Below are positions 33,147 through 41,712 of a stretch of DNA of 64,000 bases, one piece after another. The stretch is taken from positions 62,001-126,000 of the forward strand of contig JBKQSP010000076.1 in assembly GCA_052143575.1 (NCBI GenBank). Reading direction: 5' to 3'. Below the pieces are notes generated by a model that did no database searches, was not told where the DNA came from, and was given only the letters and a program-made list of their open reading frames with translations. Every line of letters starts with the position of its first letter. Position 1 is the first letter of the stretch. The DNA is from JAKACA01 sp052143575 (GTDB lineage: Bacteria; Actinomycetota; Acidimicrobiia; Acidimicrobiales; Bog-793). The position numbers were made by a program, and so were the translations under genes.

Positions 33147-34562
33147 ATGGCCGGTCGAACAGGGGTGAGCGCTGGGCTCAAAGAGATCGTCACGGACTAC
33201 CAGGGCCGCGGCGTCGACCTCTCGGCCGATCCGCGACTGGCCGAGGCCATCCTCCTCGATTCGTTCCCGGAGTCGCCCGCAGAGATCCATGCGCTCGTGG
33301 AAGCCATCCGTTCGGGCGCCATCCAGTCCATGAGGGACCGGGCTGGCCAGGGGACCGAGTTCTCGATCCACGGCTCGGCCGCACAGCTCACCGAGAGCGC
33401 CGGCCTGCGCGAGGACCTCGCCCGCTGGGCCGTCGAAAGCTGGTGGAACGCCCTCTCCCTCGGCGCCCCGATCGACATGGAGCCAAAGACCCCTGGCTCC
33501 GCCGCCGTCATCGCCCCCGTCGCCTCCCCGCCGCCGCCACCACCGCCGCCACCACCGCCGCCGACTCCCGGGCCGCCGGCCGCCATGCCCATCGCCCAGC
33601 CGCTGAGCGGGTCGACCGACATGACCCAGACGGCTGGCGAGGCCGCTCCGGCCGGCTCCTACGCGGCCGGGCCGCCCGCAGGCTCCACGACTCCGCCGCC
33701 GCCCTCCGGCCCGGGCCCACTGCCGTATGCGCCGGGAGCACCCATCCCGGCCCCTCCGGGCTCCGCCGCCGGCGCCCCCGCCTACACACCCCCTCCGCCC
33801 AGCCACGCAGCAGGGCCGCAATCATTCGCCCAAGCGGGCGGCTATCCGCCCGGCGGGCAGTATCCGCCCGGGCCGCCCGGAGGGCCGACTCCTCCGACGG
33901 CGACGCCGGCGCAATCCAATCGAGGCAAGCTCCTCGTCGTGGGCATCATCGTCGTCGTCGTGCTCGCCTACGTGGGCATCGCCGCCGCCGCCAAGCTCCC
34001 GCCCTTCAAGAAGGCCGCTGCGGCGACAACGACGACGACGCTGCCGGCCACGACGACGACGTTCCCTCACACAACCACGACGACGAGCTCGACCACGACG
34101 ACGCTGCCGACCACGACGACGGTTTCCGGTGCGGCCGCGACCCTCTTGGCCGCCATCCCGGACACCACCAAGAACAAGTGCACGCCCCTCACGGCCAGCC
34201 AGGTCAACACCCGTGCGCAGGGCGCCTCGGCCGCCGTCGACTGCACCCCCGAGGCCGGGCTCGACGTCCTCTACGCACTCTGGCCGAGCAAGGCGGTCGC
34301 CCAGAGCGTCTACGACACCACCATCAAGGACGCCATCCCGAAGGGCTTGCCGAGCGGGGCGTGTGAGTCCACCAACGACGTCGAGGGCACCTATACGGTC
34401 AACAAGGTGTCGGCGGGCGACCTCGCCTGTTTCTCGACGAAGTCGTTCGGGCAATCTTTCTTCTGGTGGCACATGAGTGACAACATCGACACCTTGGCCA
34501 CGAGCCAGACCCTGAGCCGTGCCGCCATGTACAACGCCTGGGTGAGTCTCGGGCCGAGCTGA
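33147..34562 (+). CDS. Single-pass membrane protein with Pro-rich cytoplasmic linker and Thr-rich stalk
   Basis: The 471-residue product has four parts. Residues 1-110 are a helical globular domain (GLKEIVTDYQGRGVDLSADP, LAEAILLDSFPESPAEIHAL), loosely like short adaptor domains found with bacterial kinases. Residues 120-260 are very Pro/Gly/Ala-rich with 12 consecutive prolines at 128-139. One membrane helix follows (262-282), then a Thr-rich stalk (294-326) and an exterior domain (330-471) with four cysteines, perhaps two disulphides. Orientation is inferred from the stalk and cysteines. No family is recognised with confidence. It could be a sensor or PrsW substrate in this island. Confidence 0.8.
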   Translation: MAGRTGVSAGLKEIVTDYQGRGVDLSADPRLAEAILLDSFPESPAEIHALVEAIRSGAIQSMRDRAGQGTEFSIHGSAAQLTESAGLREDLARWAVESWWNALSLGAPIDMEPKTPGSAAVIAPVASPPPPPPPPPPPPTPGPPAAMPIAQPLSGSTDMTQTAGEAAPAGSYAAGPPAGSTTPPPPSGPGPLPYAPGAPIPAPPGSAAGAPAYTPPPPSHAAGPQSFAQAGGYPPGGQYPPGPPGGPTPPTATPAQSNRGKLLVVGIIVVVVLAYVGIAAAAKLPPFKKAAAATTTTTLPATTTTFPHTTTTTSSTTTTLPTTTTVSGAAATLLAAIPDTTKNKCTPLTASQVNTRAQGASAAVDCTPEAGLDVLYALWPSKAVAQSVYDTTIKDAIPKGLPSGACESTNDVEGTYTVNKVSAGDLACFSTKSFGQSFFWWHMSDNIDTLATSQTLSRAAMYNAWVSLGPS

Positions 34563-34646
34563 CAAGGGGCTCGCACCGGCGCGGCGAGTTCTCGCCGTCC
34601 GTGCTGGCGCCGGCAGCTCGGCCGGCGGCTTCTGCCGGTCGATCCC

Positions 34647-35462
34647 TCAGGCGGGACGGTCGAAGACGAGGCGAACCGTGTCGCCGTCGGCTCTCGGCAT
34701 GCTCTCGCCTGTGACGGTCACGACGGCGGCTCGGGCCGTGGCGGGGTCCTCCTCGAGATGCGCCTCGCAGGAATGCCACTCCTCCCGGTGCTGCAGGCTC
34801 GCCACCCGGGCCGCATAGCGACCGGAGGGAGGCAGCAAGATGTCGGACGGCACTTCGACGGCGCGCCGGCCCCGACCGCCGTCAGCGCTGAGCACACCCC
34901 GCACCTCGTGTGGGCGCCGGAGCAGGCGCTCGGCCCCTGCGAGGTCCCCGGCGGCGATGAGCCGGCGAATGCGCGTCGAGGAGATCACCTCCGCCGGCGT
35001 GCCGGCGCCGGCCGTCTCGTCCATGACGAGATCGAAAGGGACGACCTCGTAGCCGAACTCGGTCCCCATCTCCTCGAGGAGGGCCACGTTGCCGCTCCGT
35101 GCCTTGCCGAAGTGGAAGTTGCGCCCGACCACGACGACGCTGACGGCGAGCTGGGAGACGAGCACGCTGGCGATGAAGTCCTCAGCCGTCTCGGTGGCGC
35201 GCTCCTCGTCGAAGTGGATGAGCTCGATCTCGTCGATGCCGGTCGAGGCGAGCAGCTCGAGCTTCTGTGTGAGGTCGGTCAGCAGCTGAGGGGCCGAGTC
35301 CGGCCGCACGACGGAGGCCGGGTGGCGGTCGAAGGTGACGACCACGCTGCGGAGATCCCCGGCAGAGGCGAGCGCCCGCACGCGCTCGATGACGAGACGG
35401 TGCCCGATGTGCACCCCGTCGTAGGCGCCGATCGTCACGACGCTGCGGCCGCCGCTGTCCAC
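34647..35462 (-). CDS. ribF: RibF-type FAD synthetase with a degenerate riboflavin-kinase domain
   Basis: The N-terminal FMN adenylyltransferase domain is intact: GAYDGVHIGHR, TFDRHPASVV, VVGRNFHFGKARSGN and SSTRIRRLIAAGDLAGAERL followed by LRRPHEVRG. The C-terminal flavokinase half is short and lacks its hallmarks: the PTAN-type motif is replaced by EVPSDIL, and the late R-x-E-x-x-F segment is absent. The total of 271 residues is about 40 short of standard RibF. FAD synthesis from FMN is likely; riboflavin kinase activity is doubtful. It is the last gene of the rimP operon, 9 nt after truB. Confidence 0.88.
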   Translation of the reverse strand: MDSGGRSVVTIGAYDGVHIGHRLVIERVRALASAGDLRSVVVTFDRHPASVVRPDSAPQLLTDLTQKLELLASTGIDEIELIHFDEERATETAEDFIASVLVSQLAVSVVVVGRNFHFGKARSGNVALLEEMGTEFGYEVVPFDLVMDETAGAGTPAEVISSTRIRRLIAAGDLAGAERLLRRPHEVRGVLSADGGRGRRAVEVPSDILLPPSGRYAARVASLQHREEWHSCEAHLEEDPATARAAVVTVTGESMPRADGDTVRLVFDRPA

Positions 35463-35471
35463 CGCTCGACG

Positions 35472-36386
35472 CTACCCGGCGGGCGCCAGCACGACGGCCG
35501 GCCGCACCTTGTCGGATCCCCGCGGCTCGCCCACCGCCACGAGCTCGCGGTCCGGCCCGACGAGCGCCCAAGGGCCATCTCCCGCGAGGCGGAGGACGGC
35601 CCGCTCGACGGATCGGCCGTGCCGCACGGCGGTGAGCTCGTCGCCGCTGATCTCGGCAGAGGGCATGTCACGGACGAGCTCGAGGCACGGGAGCACGCTG
35701 GCCGGCGAGATGGCATCGAGGGCGAGCGCCTCGGCGTCGCGGAAGGAGCCCACCGCCACGCGCCGCAGCGTGCGCAGGTGGGCGACGCCACCGAGGCGCT
35801 CGCCGAGATCGGCCGCCAGCACCCGGACGTAGGTGCCCGACGAGCACTCGACGAGGATCTGGTAGACGTGCGGCACACCGGTGTCGAAGACGTCGAACCG
35901 GAACACCTCGACCGGCCTCGCCGGACGCTCCACCTCAACGCCCTCACGGGCGAGCTCGTGCAGCCGGCGCCCGCCGATCTTGACGGCCGACACCATGGGC
36001 GGCACCTGCTCGAGGCGTCCGGTGAGCGAGAGGGCCGCCATGCGGACGTCGTCGACGCTGACATGGTCCATGTCGGCGCGGGCCGTCACCTCTCCGGAGG
36101 CATCAAGGGTGTTTGTCGCAACGCCGAGTACGACCTCGCCGACGTAGGTCTTGTGCAGCATGGTGGCGAATCGGAGGAGCCGCGTGGCGCGGCCGACCCC
36201 GATGATGAGAACGCCGGTGGCGTCCGGGTCGAGGGTGCCTGCGTGACCCACGCGTTTCGTGCCGAGGAGACGACGGATGCGGGCCACGACGTCATGCGAC
36301 GTCCAGCCCGCCGGCTTGTCCACCACGAGGCATCCGTCGAGGGAGCCCCCCGCCGCGCGCTCGCCCGGGGAGCCCGCGCCGGGCAT
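35472..36386 (-). CDS. truB: tRNA pseudouridine-55 synthase
   Basis: Makes pseudouridine 55 in the T-loop of tRNAs. The catalytic aspartate lies in GHAGTLDPDATGVLIIGVG. Other family stretches are LVVDKPAGWTSHDVVARIRR, KTYVGEVVLGVATNTLDASG, QVPPMVSAVKIGGRRLHELA and SSGTYVRVLAADLGERLGG. I placed the start at ATG 36386, 5 nt after the rbfA stop with GGTGA upstream; GTG at 36401, overlapping rbfA, is the alternative. The product is about 304 residues, normal length. Confidence 0.95.
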   Translation of the reverse strand: MPGAGSPGERAAGGSLDGCLVVDKPAGWTSHDVVARIRRLLGTKRVGHAGTLDPDATGVLIIGVGRATRLLRFATMLHKTYVGEVVLGVATNTLDASGEVTARADMDHVSVDDVRMAALSLTGRLEQVPPMVSAVKIGGRRLHELAREGVEVERPARPVEVFRFDVFDTGVPHVYQILVECSSGTYVRVLAADLGERLGGVAHLRTLRRVAVGSFRDAEALALDAISPASVLPCLELVRDMPSAEISGDELTAVRHGRSVERAVLRLAGDGPWALVGPDRELVAVGEPRGSDKVRPAVVLAPAG

Positions 36387-36390
36387 CGGG

Positions 36391-36780
36391 TCACCGGTCA
36401 CCGCGCTCGATCCGCCGCAGGACCTGCTCGACACGTTCGCCGGCCGCAATGCCCGGATCCGATTGGAACCGCAGCAACGGCGTCCGCTTCATCCGGACCG
36501 AGCGGCCGATCGCCCGCTGTAGTGCCAGACGGTACTCGGCGAGGGCCTCGGCGGCCTCGGGACGGAGCGAGGAGAAGAACACGACGGCGTGCTGCAGATC
36601 GGGGTCGATACGCACCCCGGTCACCGTGAGGAGGCCGAGTCGCTCGTCCGCGTCGATGAGCGGCTCCAGCGCCTCGGCCAGCACCTCCACGAGCAGGGCG
36701 TTCAGTCTCGCCACCCGCGGGTACGGTGCTTGCCGGCGACCATCGCCGCCGCCGCGCCGCCGGTCCGTCGAGCCGGCCAT
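36391..36780 (-). CDS. rbfA: Ribosome-binding factor A
   Basis: A 30S maturation factor with a KH-like fold. The 129-residue product shows RVARLNALLVEVLAEALEPL, LLTVTGVRIDPDLQHAVVFF and RSVRMKRTPLLRFQSDPGIA near the C-terminus, followed by GERVEQVLRRI, all typical. The ATG overlaps the infB stop (TGATG), and truB follows immediately. A short basic N-terminus (DRRRGGGDGRRQAPYP) precedes the fold. Confidence 0.94.
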   Translation of the reverse strand: MAGSTDRRRGGGDGRRQAPYPRVARLNALLVEVLAEALEPLIDADERLGLLTVTGVRIDPDLQHAVVFFSSLRPEAAEALAEYRLALQRAIGRSVRMKRTPLLRFQSDPGIAAGERVEQVLRRIERGDR

Positions 36781-39700
36781 CAGGTCCTCGGGATCTCGCG
36801 CTCCTCGTAGGTCTCGATGACGTCGTGCTCCTTGAGGTCCTGGAAGTCGGTGAGCCCGATACCGCACTCGAAGCCGGACTGCACCTCACGGGCGTCGTCC
36901 TTGAAGCGCTTGAGCGACGAGATGGCTCCCTTCCAGATGATGACGCCATCGCGGAGGAAACGGACCTTCGACCCACGAGTGATGACGCCGCTGAGCACGT
37001 AGCACCCGGCGATGGCGCCCACGCGGGGGACACGGAAGACCGTGCGCACCTCGGCCTCGCCGGTGACGACCTCTTCGAACTCCGGGGCGAGCATGCCGAG
37101 GATGGCGGCCTGGATGTCCTCGATCAGCTTGTAGATGATCTCGTAGGTGCGGATCTCCACCTTGCGGGCATCGGCGAGCTCGCGGCCGCGGCGGTCGGGC
37201 CGCACGTTGAAGCCGATGATCGTGGCGCCGGAGGCAGCCGCAAGATCGACGTCGCTCTCGGTGATGCCACCGACGGCGCGGTGCACGAAGGCGATCTTCA
37301 CTTCCTCGCGCTCGAGCTTGCGCAGACTCTCGGTGACCGCCTCCAGCGAGCCCTGCACGTCCGCTTTCAGTACGAGGTTGAGCGTCGCCGTCTCGCCGCG
37401 GCTGATCTGCTCGAAGATGTCCTCGAGCTTGGCACCCGGGCCGGCCGTCGCCGCGGCCGACGAATGAGCGAAGGTGCCGAGGCGGATGCGCTGCTCGCGG
37501 GCCTCGCCCACCGTGCGGGCGACGGAGGTGTCATCGGTGACTCGCAGCTCGTCGCCGGCGATCGGGGGCTCGGACAGCCCGAGCACCTGCACCGGCGTGG
37601 AGGGCGGGGCCTCCTTGATGTGGTCGCCGTGGTCGTTGATGAGCGCCTTCACCCGGCCCCAGGCTGGGCCGGCGACGATCGGATCGCTCACGCGCAGGGT
37701 GCCTCGCAATACGACGACGGTGGCGACCGGGCCCCGGCCGGTGTCGAGGTTGGCCTCGAGCACGACGCCGCGGCCGTCCGTCTCCGGGTTCGCCTTCAAC
37801 TCGAGCACCTCGGAGAGCACGACGAGCTGGTCGAGGAGATCGTCGACACCGATGTTCTGCAGGGCCGACATCTCGACGGTGATGGTGTCGCCGCCCCAGG
37901 CCTCCGGTACGAGCCCGTACTCCGAGAGCTGTTGCATGACCCGGTTGGGGTCGGCGTCCTCCCGGTCGATCTTGTTGATGGCCACCACAATCGGCACCTC
38001 GGCCGCCTTGGCGTGGTTGATGGCCTCGATGGTCTGCGGCATGACGCCGTCGTCAGCAGCCACGACGAGCACGACGATGTCGGTGACGCTGGCCCCGCGG
38101 GCGCGCATGGCGGTGAAGGCCTCGTGGCCGGGCGTGTCGATGAAGGTGATGAGGTGGCCGTTGTAGTCGACCTGGTAAGCACCGATGTGCTGGGTGATGC
38201 CGCCGGCCTCGCCGGCGACGACGTTGGTCGTGCGGATGCGGTCGAGCAGCAGCGTCTTGCCGTGGTCGACGTGACCCATGACCGTCACGATGGGTGGACG
38301 CGGGCGCAGGTCGCTGTCGGCTTCCTCCTCCTCGTCCCCCTCACCGAAGAAGCGTGCCCGCAGGGCCGCCTCTTGCTCCTCACCGGGGTCGACCATGCGA
38401 ACGCGGGCACCGATCTCGGCTGCGAAGAGCTCGATCATGTCGTCGCTGAGGGCCTGCGTCGCCGTCACCATCTCGCCTTGCAGCAACAGGAAGCGCACGA
38501 CGTCACCGGCCGAGCGGTTCAGCTTCGGACCGAGCTGCTGAGGCGTCGACCCACGCTCGACGATGATCTCGCCCTCGGGCACGGGCGCGCTCGACGGCAT
38601 GTAGGCGGTGATCTGGATGGGCTCCAGCTCTTCGATGATGCGACGCCGGCGACGCTTGGGGCGCTGCGGCCCGCGGCCACGCCCGCCGATGCCACCGCCG
38701 CCGCGGGCTCCCGGAGGACCGCCGGCGCCGGGCGCCATGCCGCCGCGAGCACCACCGGGCGAGCCGCCGCGGCTCGGGAAACCTCCGCCGCCGGCTCCGC
38801 CCCCCGTCGACGAGCCGGGACCGCTCCGACCAGGGAACGGACCGCCTGGGCGAGCGCCGGGAGAGGGTCGGCCGGAACCGAAGCCCGTGCGCGGCCCGGC
38901 CGGGCCTGCCGGCCTCGCGCCCGGCCCGGTACGGCCTGGTGCAGGTGGCCCGCCGGTGGCAGCGCGGCGAACGCCCGGAGGCGGTGGGATCGGTCGTCCC
39001 GTCATCGAGCGGGGCGGGCCACCGGGAGGCGGTATCGGCTTGCCGGTGGCTGAGACTGGACGAGGGGCGCCCGTGGCGGCCGGGGCCCCTGCGGGTGCCC
39101 CGCTCGCCGGGGGCCGCGGCGTCTGGCCGGCCGGGCCGGCTGGCGCCGCCGGGCGCGCAGCAGCTGGAGCCGCTTGTCCCGTGCCGGCAGGGACAGCGGT
39201 TCGAGGCGCCTCGTTTGGCCGCGGGGGCGCCGGCGGGGGGCCGACTCGGGGCGGCGGAGCAACATTCGGCCGTGCAGCAGCAGGCGGCGAGCTCGGGCCC
39301 GGACCGCTCGGGGCGGTGCCCGGCCGTGCCGGCGGCCGCGCCTGCTCGCCGAGCTCGCTGGCAGGTCGGCTCACGACGAGGCGATGACCCGGTTGGGCTT
39401 CGTGGGTACCCGGCGCAGGCGCTGGGCGGCTGTCGGCACCGAGGTCGGCCACCGGAGCGCCCAGGCTCGGGGCGCTCGCCGCCACCGGTTCGACGGAGGG
39501 CTGAACCGCCGGCGCCGTCGCGCTGGGCGCCGGGACGGCCGCCGGGGCAGCGGCGGGAGGTGGTGTCGCCGTGCCCGGCCCGGTCGTCAGATCGGTGCCG
39601 GTCGAGGAGGTGGCCAGGTCCGCCGGCGGAGCGGCCGCCGTCTCCTCGGCACGACCTGGCGCAGTGCGGCCACGACCGCTTGCGGGGCGGCTGGCGGCGG

Positions 39701-39899
39701 GCGGCGGCTCTTCGGGCTGAACCGGCCGGCGCAGGCCGTCACGGTCGGCCTTCCTACGGACGCGGTCTGCTTGGGCGTCCTCGATGGAGGACGAGTGGCT
39801 CTTCACACCAATCCCGAGCTCGATGCACAGGTCGAGCGCTTCTTTATTCGTGAGCCCGAGCTCTCTGCCGAGCTCGTAGACGCGGATCTTCTTCGGCAA
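36780..39899 (-). CDS. infB: Translation initiation factor IF-2
   Basis: A GTPase that delivers fMet-tRNA to the 30S subunit; 1039 residues. The N-terminus has an IF2N domain (IRVYELGRELGLTNKEALDL), then about 400 residues of Pro/Ala/Gly-rich sequence ending in a Gly/Arg-rich segment. The G domain has GHVDHGKT near residue 540, DTPGHEAF and NKIDRE, followed by domains II-IV. The start is TTG at 39899 with GAAGGG upstream. The long low-complexity region matches actinobacterial IF-2. It lies between ylxR and rbfA. Confidence 0.97.
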   Translation of the reverse strand: MPKKIRVYELGRELGLTNKEALDLCIELGIGVKSHSSSIEDAQADRVRRKADRDGLRRPVQPEEPPPAASRPASGRGRTAPGRAEETAAAPPADLATSSTGTDLTTGPGTATPPPAAAPAAVPAPSATAPAVQPSVEPVAASAPSLGAPVADLGADSRPAPAPGTHEAQPGHRLVVSRPASELGEQARPPARPGTAPSGPGPSSPPAAARPNVAPPPRVGPPPAPPRPNEAPRTAVPAGTGQAAPAAARPAAPAGPAGQTPRPPASGAPAGAPAATGAPRPVSATGKPIPPPGGPPRSMTGRPIPPPPGVRRAATGGPPAPGRTGPGARPAGPAGPRTGFGSGRPSPGARPGGPFPGRSGPGSSTGGGAGGGGFPSRGGSPGGARGGMAPGAGGPPGARGGGGIGGRGRGPQRPKRRRRRIIEELEPIQITAYMPSSAPVPEGEIIVERGSTPQQLGPKLNRSAGDVVRFLLLQGEMVTATQALSDDMIELFAAEIGARVRMVDPGEEQEAALRARFFGEGDEEEEADSDLRPRPPIVTVMGHVDHGKTLLLDRIRTTNVVAGEAGGITQHIGAYQVDYNGHLITFIDTPGHEAFTAMRARGASVTDIVVLVVAADDGVMPQTIEAINHAKAAEVPIVVAINKIDREDADPNRVMQQLSEYGLVPEAWGGDTITVEMSALQNIGVDDLLDQLVVLSEVLELKANPETDGRGVVLEANLDTGRGPVATVVVLRGTLRVSDPIVAGPAWGRVKALINDHGDHIKEAPPSTPVQVLGLSEPPIAGDELRVTDDTSVARTVGEAREQRIRLGTFAHSSAAATAGPGAKLEDIFEQISRGETATLNLVLKADVQGSLEAVTESLRKLEREEVKIAFVHRAVGGITESDVDLAAASGATIIGFNVRPDRRGRELADARKVEIRTYEIIYKLIEDIQAAILGMLAPEFEEVVTGEAEVRTVFRVPRVGAIAGCYVLSGVITRGSKVRFLRDGVIIWKGAISSLKRFKDDAREVQSGFECGIGLTDFQDLKEHDVIETYEEREIPRT

Positions 39900-40015
39900 C
39901 TGGCCCTTCGGTCCTCTCTACAGGGACGCGCGCGGCGATGTGACTGGCCACCGGCGCGGTTTCCTATCCTCGCACACCGGCGTCGGTACCGTGAACCGGG
40001 GCGCGAGATCCGTAC

Positions 40016-40342
40016 TCAGGTTGTACCGGCTACGGAGCCCTGACCGGGTCGGTCGCCCCCCTGCGAGGGCGCCGCGGGGGCCGCTGCCTCCAGCTGTGAC
40101 GCCAGGGCGCCGGCGAGGGCCGGAGCAACGGGAAGCCGCAGCGCCCTCGCGAAGGCGTTCCGCCCCACGGCGAGCTCGAAACACCCTGGTGAGGATCGGC
40201 ACAGCCAGGCGCCCCGGCCGGGTGTCGTCCGGCTCACGACGAGCTCACCGTCACGATGGGCGATGCGGACGAGATGGCTCTGGCCCGCCCGTTGCCGGCA
40301 CCCGACGCAGGTGCGGACCGGCTCGGGAGAGGACGCCGTCGT
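40016..40342 (-). CDS. ylxR: YlxR (DUF448) RNA-binding protein, apparent ACG start
   Basis: A small protein standardly encoded between nusA and infB. The frame encodes the YlxR signature VRTCVGCRQRAGQSHLVRI, then TTPGRGAWLCRSSPGCFELA and GRNAFARALRLPV. No ATG, GTG or TTG lies upstream of the conserved cysteines; the first ordinary start (GTG 40237) would delete them. ACG at 40342, 6 nt after GGAGGG and just past the nusA stop, gives 108 residues and the usual spacing to the first cysteine. A sequencing error is the alternative. Members bind RNA or RNase P; the exact role here is unknown. Confidence 0.82.
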   Translation of the reverse strand, partial: TTASSPEPVRTCVGCRQRAGQSHLVRIAHRDGELVVSRTTPGRGAWLCRSSPGCFELAVGRNAFARALRLPVAPALAGALASQLEAAAPAAPSQGGDRPGQGSVAGTT

Positions 40343-40344
40343 GC

Positions 40345-41712
40345 CTAGCCCTCCGTTGCGGGCGGGTCGGCGCTTTCCTCGACCACGTCCGGGTAGTCCG
40401 TCTCGTCCTCGGCGGAGAGCTCGAGCTCCTCGGCTACCTCTTCGAGCGCCTCGTCCTCGTCAGCCATCTCGAGGACGGCCTCCGCCTCGGCGAGGGGTGC
40501 GGGCGGCACGTCCTCCTCGGGATCGGCCTCGCCGAGGGGGACACCCGCGGCCTCGTCCTCCCCGGGGACGGCCTCCGCCGCGCCGGCAGCGGCCTCGGAC
40601 TCAGCGCCGCCGGCCGCCCACTGCTCGGCCGAGACGGACTCGCCTCCTTCGGCCGGCCGCCACACCATCTCGCCCGTTTCGTCCTCCACCCACTCGCCCT
40701 CGGCCCAGTCGGCCTGCTCGTAGGCGGCCTCCTCGGCGGCGAGCTCGGACTCGCTGCGGATGTCGATGTGCCAACCGGTGAGACGGGCGGCGAGACGGGC
40801 GTTCTGGCCCTCCTTGCCGATGGCGAGGGAGAGCTGGTAGTCGTGCACGACGACCGTTGCCCGGCCGCGCTCCTCGTCGAGGAGCACCTCTTTCACCTTG
40901 GCAGGCTGCAGGGCGCGGGCGACGAACTCGGCGGGATCGTCCGAGAAGGGGACGATGTCCACCTTCTCGCCCCGCAGCTCGGTCGTCACCATGCGGACGC
41001 GGGCACCGCGGGCGCCCACACAGGCACCCACCGGGTCGACGTTGGCGTCGTTCGACCAGACGGCGATCTTCGTCCGATGCCCGGGCTCGCGGGCGCACGC
41101 CTTGATCTCGACGATCCCGTTCGAGATCTCCGGCACCTCGAGCTCGAAGAGCCGCTTGATGAGGCCGGGGTGGCTGCGGGAGACGACGATCTGGGGACCC
41201 TTCGTGGTCTTGCGAACCTCCACGATGTAGGCCTTGAGGCGGGCTCCGTGGTCGTATCGCTCGTAGGGCACCTGCTCGGCCTGCGGCAGGAGCGCCTCCA
41301 CCTTGCCGAGGTCGAGCAAAGTGAAGCGGCTGTCGGTCTGCTGGATGATGCCGGTGACGATGTCGCCCTCCCGCCCGGCGTACTCCTCGTACTTCTTGTC
41401 GCGCTCGGCCTCCCGCACGCGCTGCATGAGCACCTGCTTGGCCGCTTGGGCGGCGATGCGGCCGAAGTCAGCGGGGGTGTCATCCCACTCCCGGATGACG
41501 TTGCCCTCCTCGTCCAGCTCCTGGCCGTAGACCCGGATCTCGCCGACGTCGGGGTCGATCGTGACGACGGCTTCCTCGGCCGCGCTGGGCAACCGCTTGT
41601 ATGCCGCCACCAGGGCGTTCGCGAGGGCGTCGAAGAGCGTCTCGACCGTGATCCCCTTGTCCCTCGCCATCTGCTGCAGGGCCTCGAGAAGATCGAAATT
41701 CGTCGCACTCAT
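40345..41712 (-). CDS. nusA: Transcription elongation/termination factor NusA with long acidic tail
   Basis: Binds RNA polymerase and nascent RNA. The 455-residue protein has the N-terminal polymerase-binding domain (residues 1-130), the S1 domain (GDIVTGIIQQTDSRFTLLDL), and two KH domains (GACVGARGARVRMVTTELRG, LAIGKEGQNARLAARLTGWH). From about residue 325 there is a Glu/Ala-rich acidic tail of 130 residues not found in most NusA. The ATG overlaps the rimP stop (ATGA). ylxR starts right after its stop. Confidence 0.96.
   Translation of the reverse strand: MSATNFDLLEALQQMARDKGITVETLFDALANALVAAYKRLPSAAEEAVVTIDPDVGEIRVYGQELDEEGNVIREWDDTPADFGRIAAQAAKQVLMQRVREAERDKKYEEYAGREGDIVTGIIQQTDSRFTLLDLGKVEALLPQAEQVPYERYDHGARLKAYIVEVRKTTKGPQIVVSRSHPGLIKRLFELEVPEISNGIVEIKACAREPGHRTKIAVWSNDANVDPVGACVGARGARVRMVTTELRGEKVDIVPFSDDPAEFVARALQPAKVKEVLLDEERGRATVVVHDYQLSLAIGKEGQNARLAARLTGWHIDIRSESELAAEEAAYEQADWAEGEWVEDETGEMVWRPAEGGESVSAEQWAAGGAESEAAAGAAEAVPGEDEAAGVPLGEADPEEDVPPAPLAEAEAVLEMADEDEALEEVAEELELSAEDETDYPDVVEESADPPATEG

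Noticed and set aside
36726..39053. A 775-codon open frame antisense to infB
   Set aside because: It lies wholly opposite IF-2 and part of rbfA, has no recognisable motif and is explained by codon bias.
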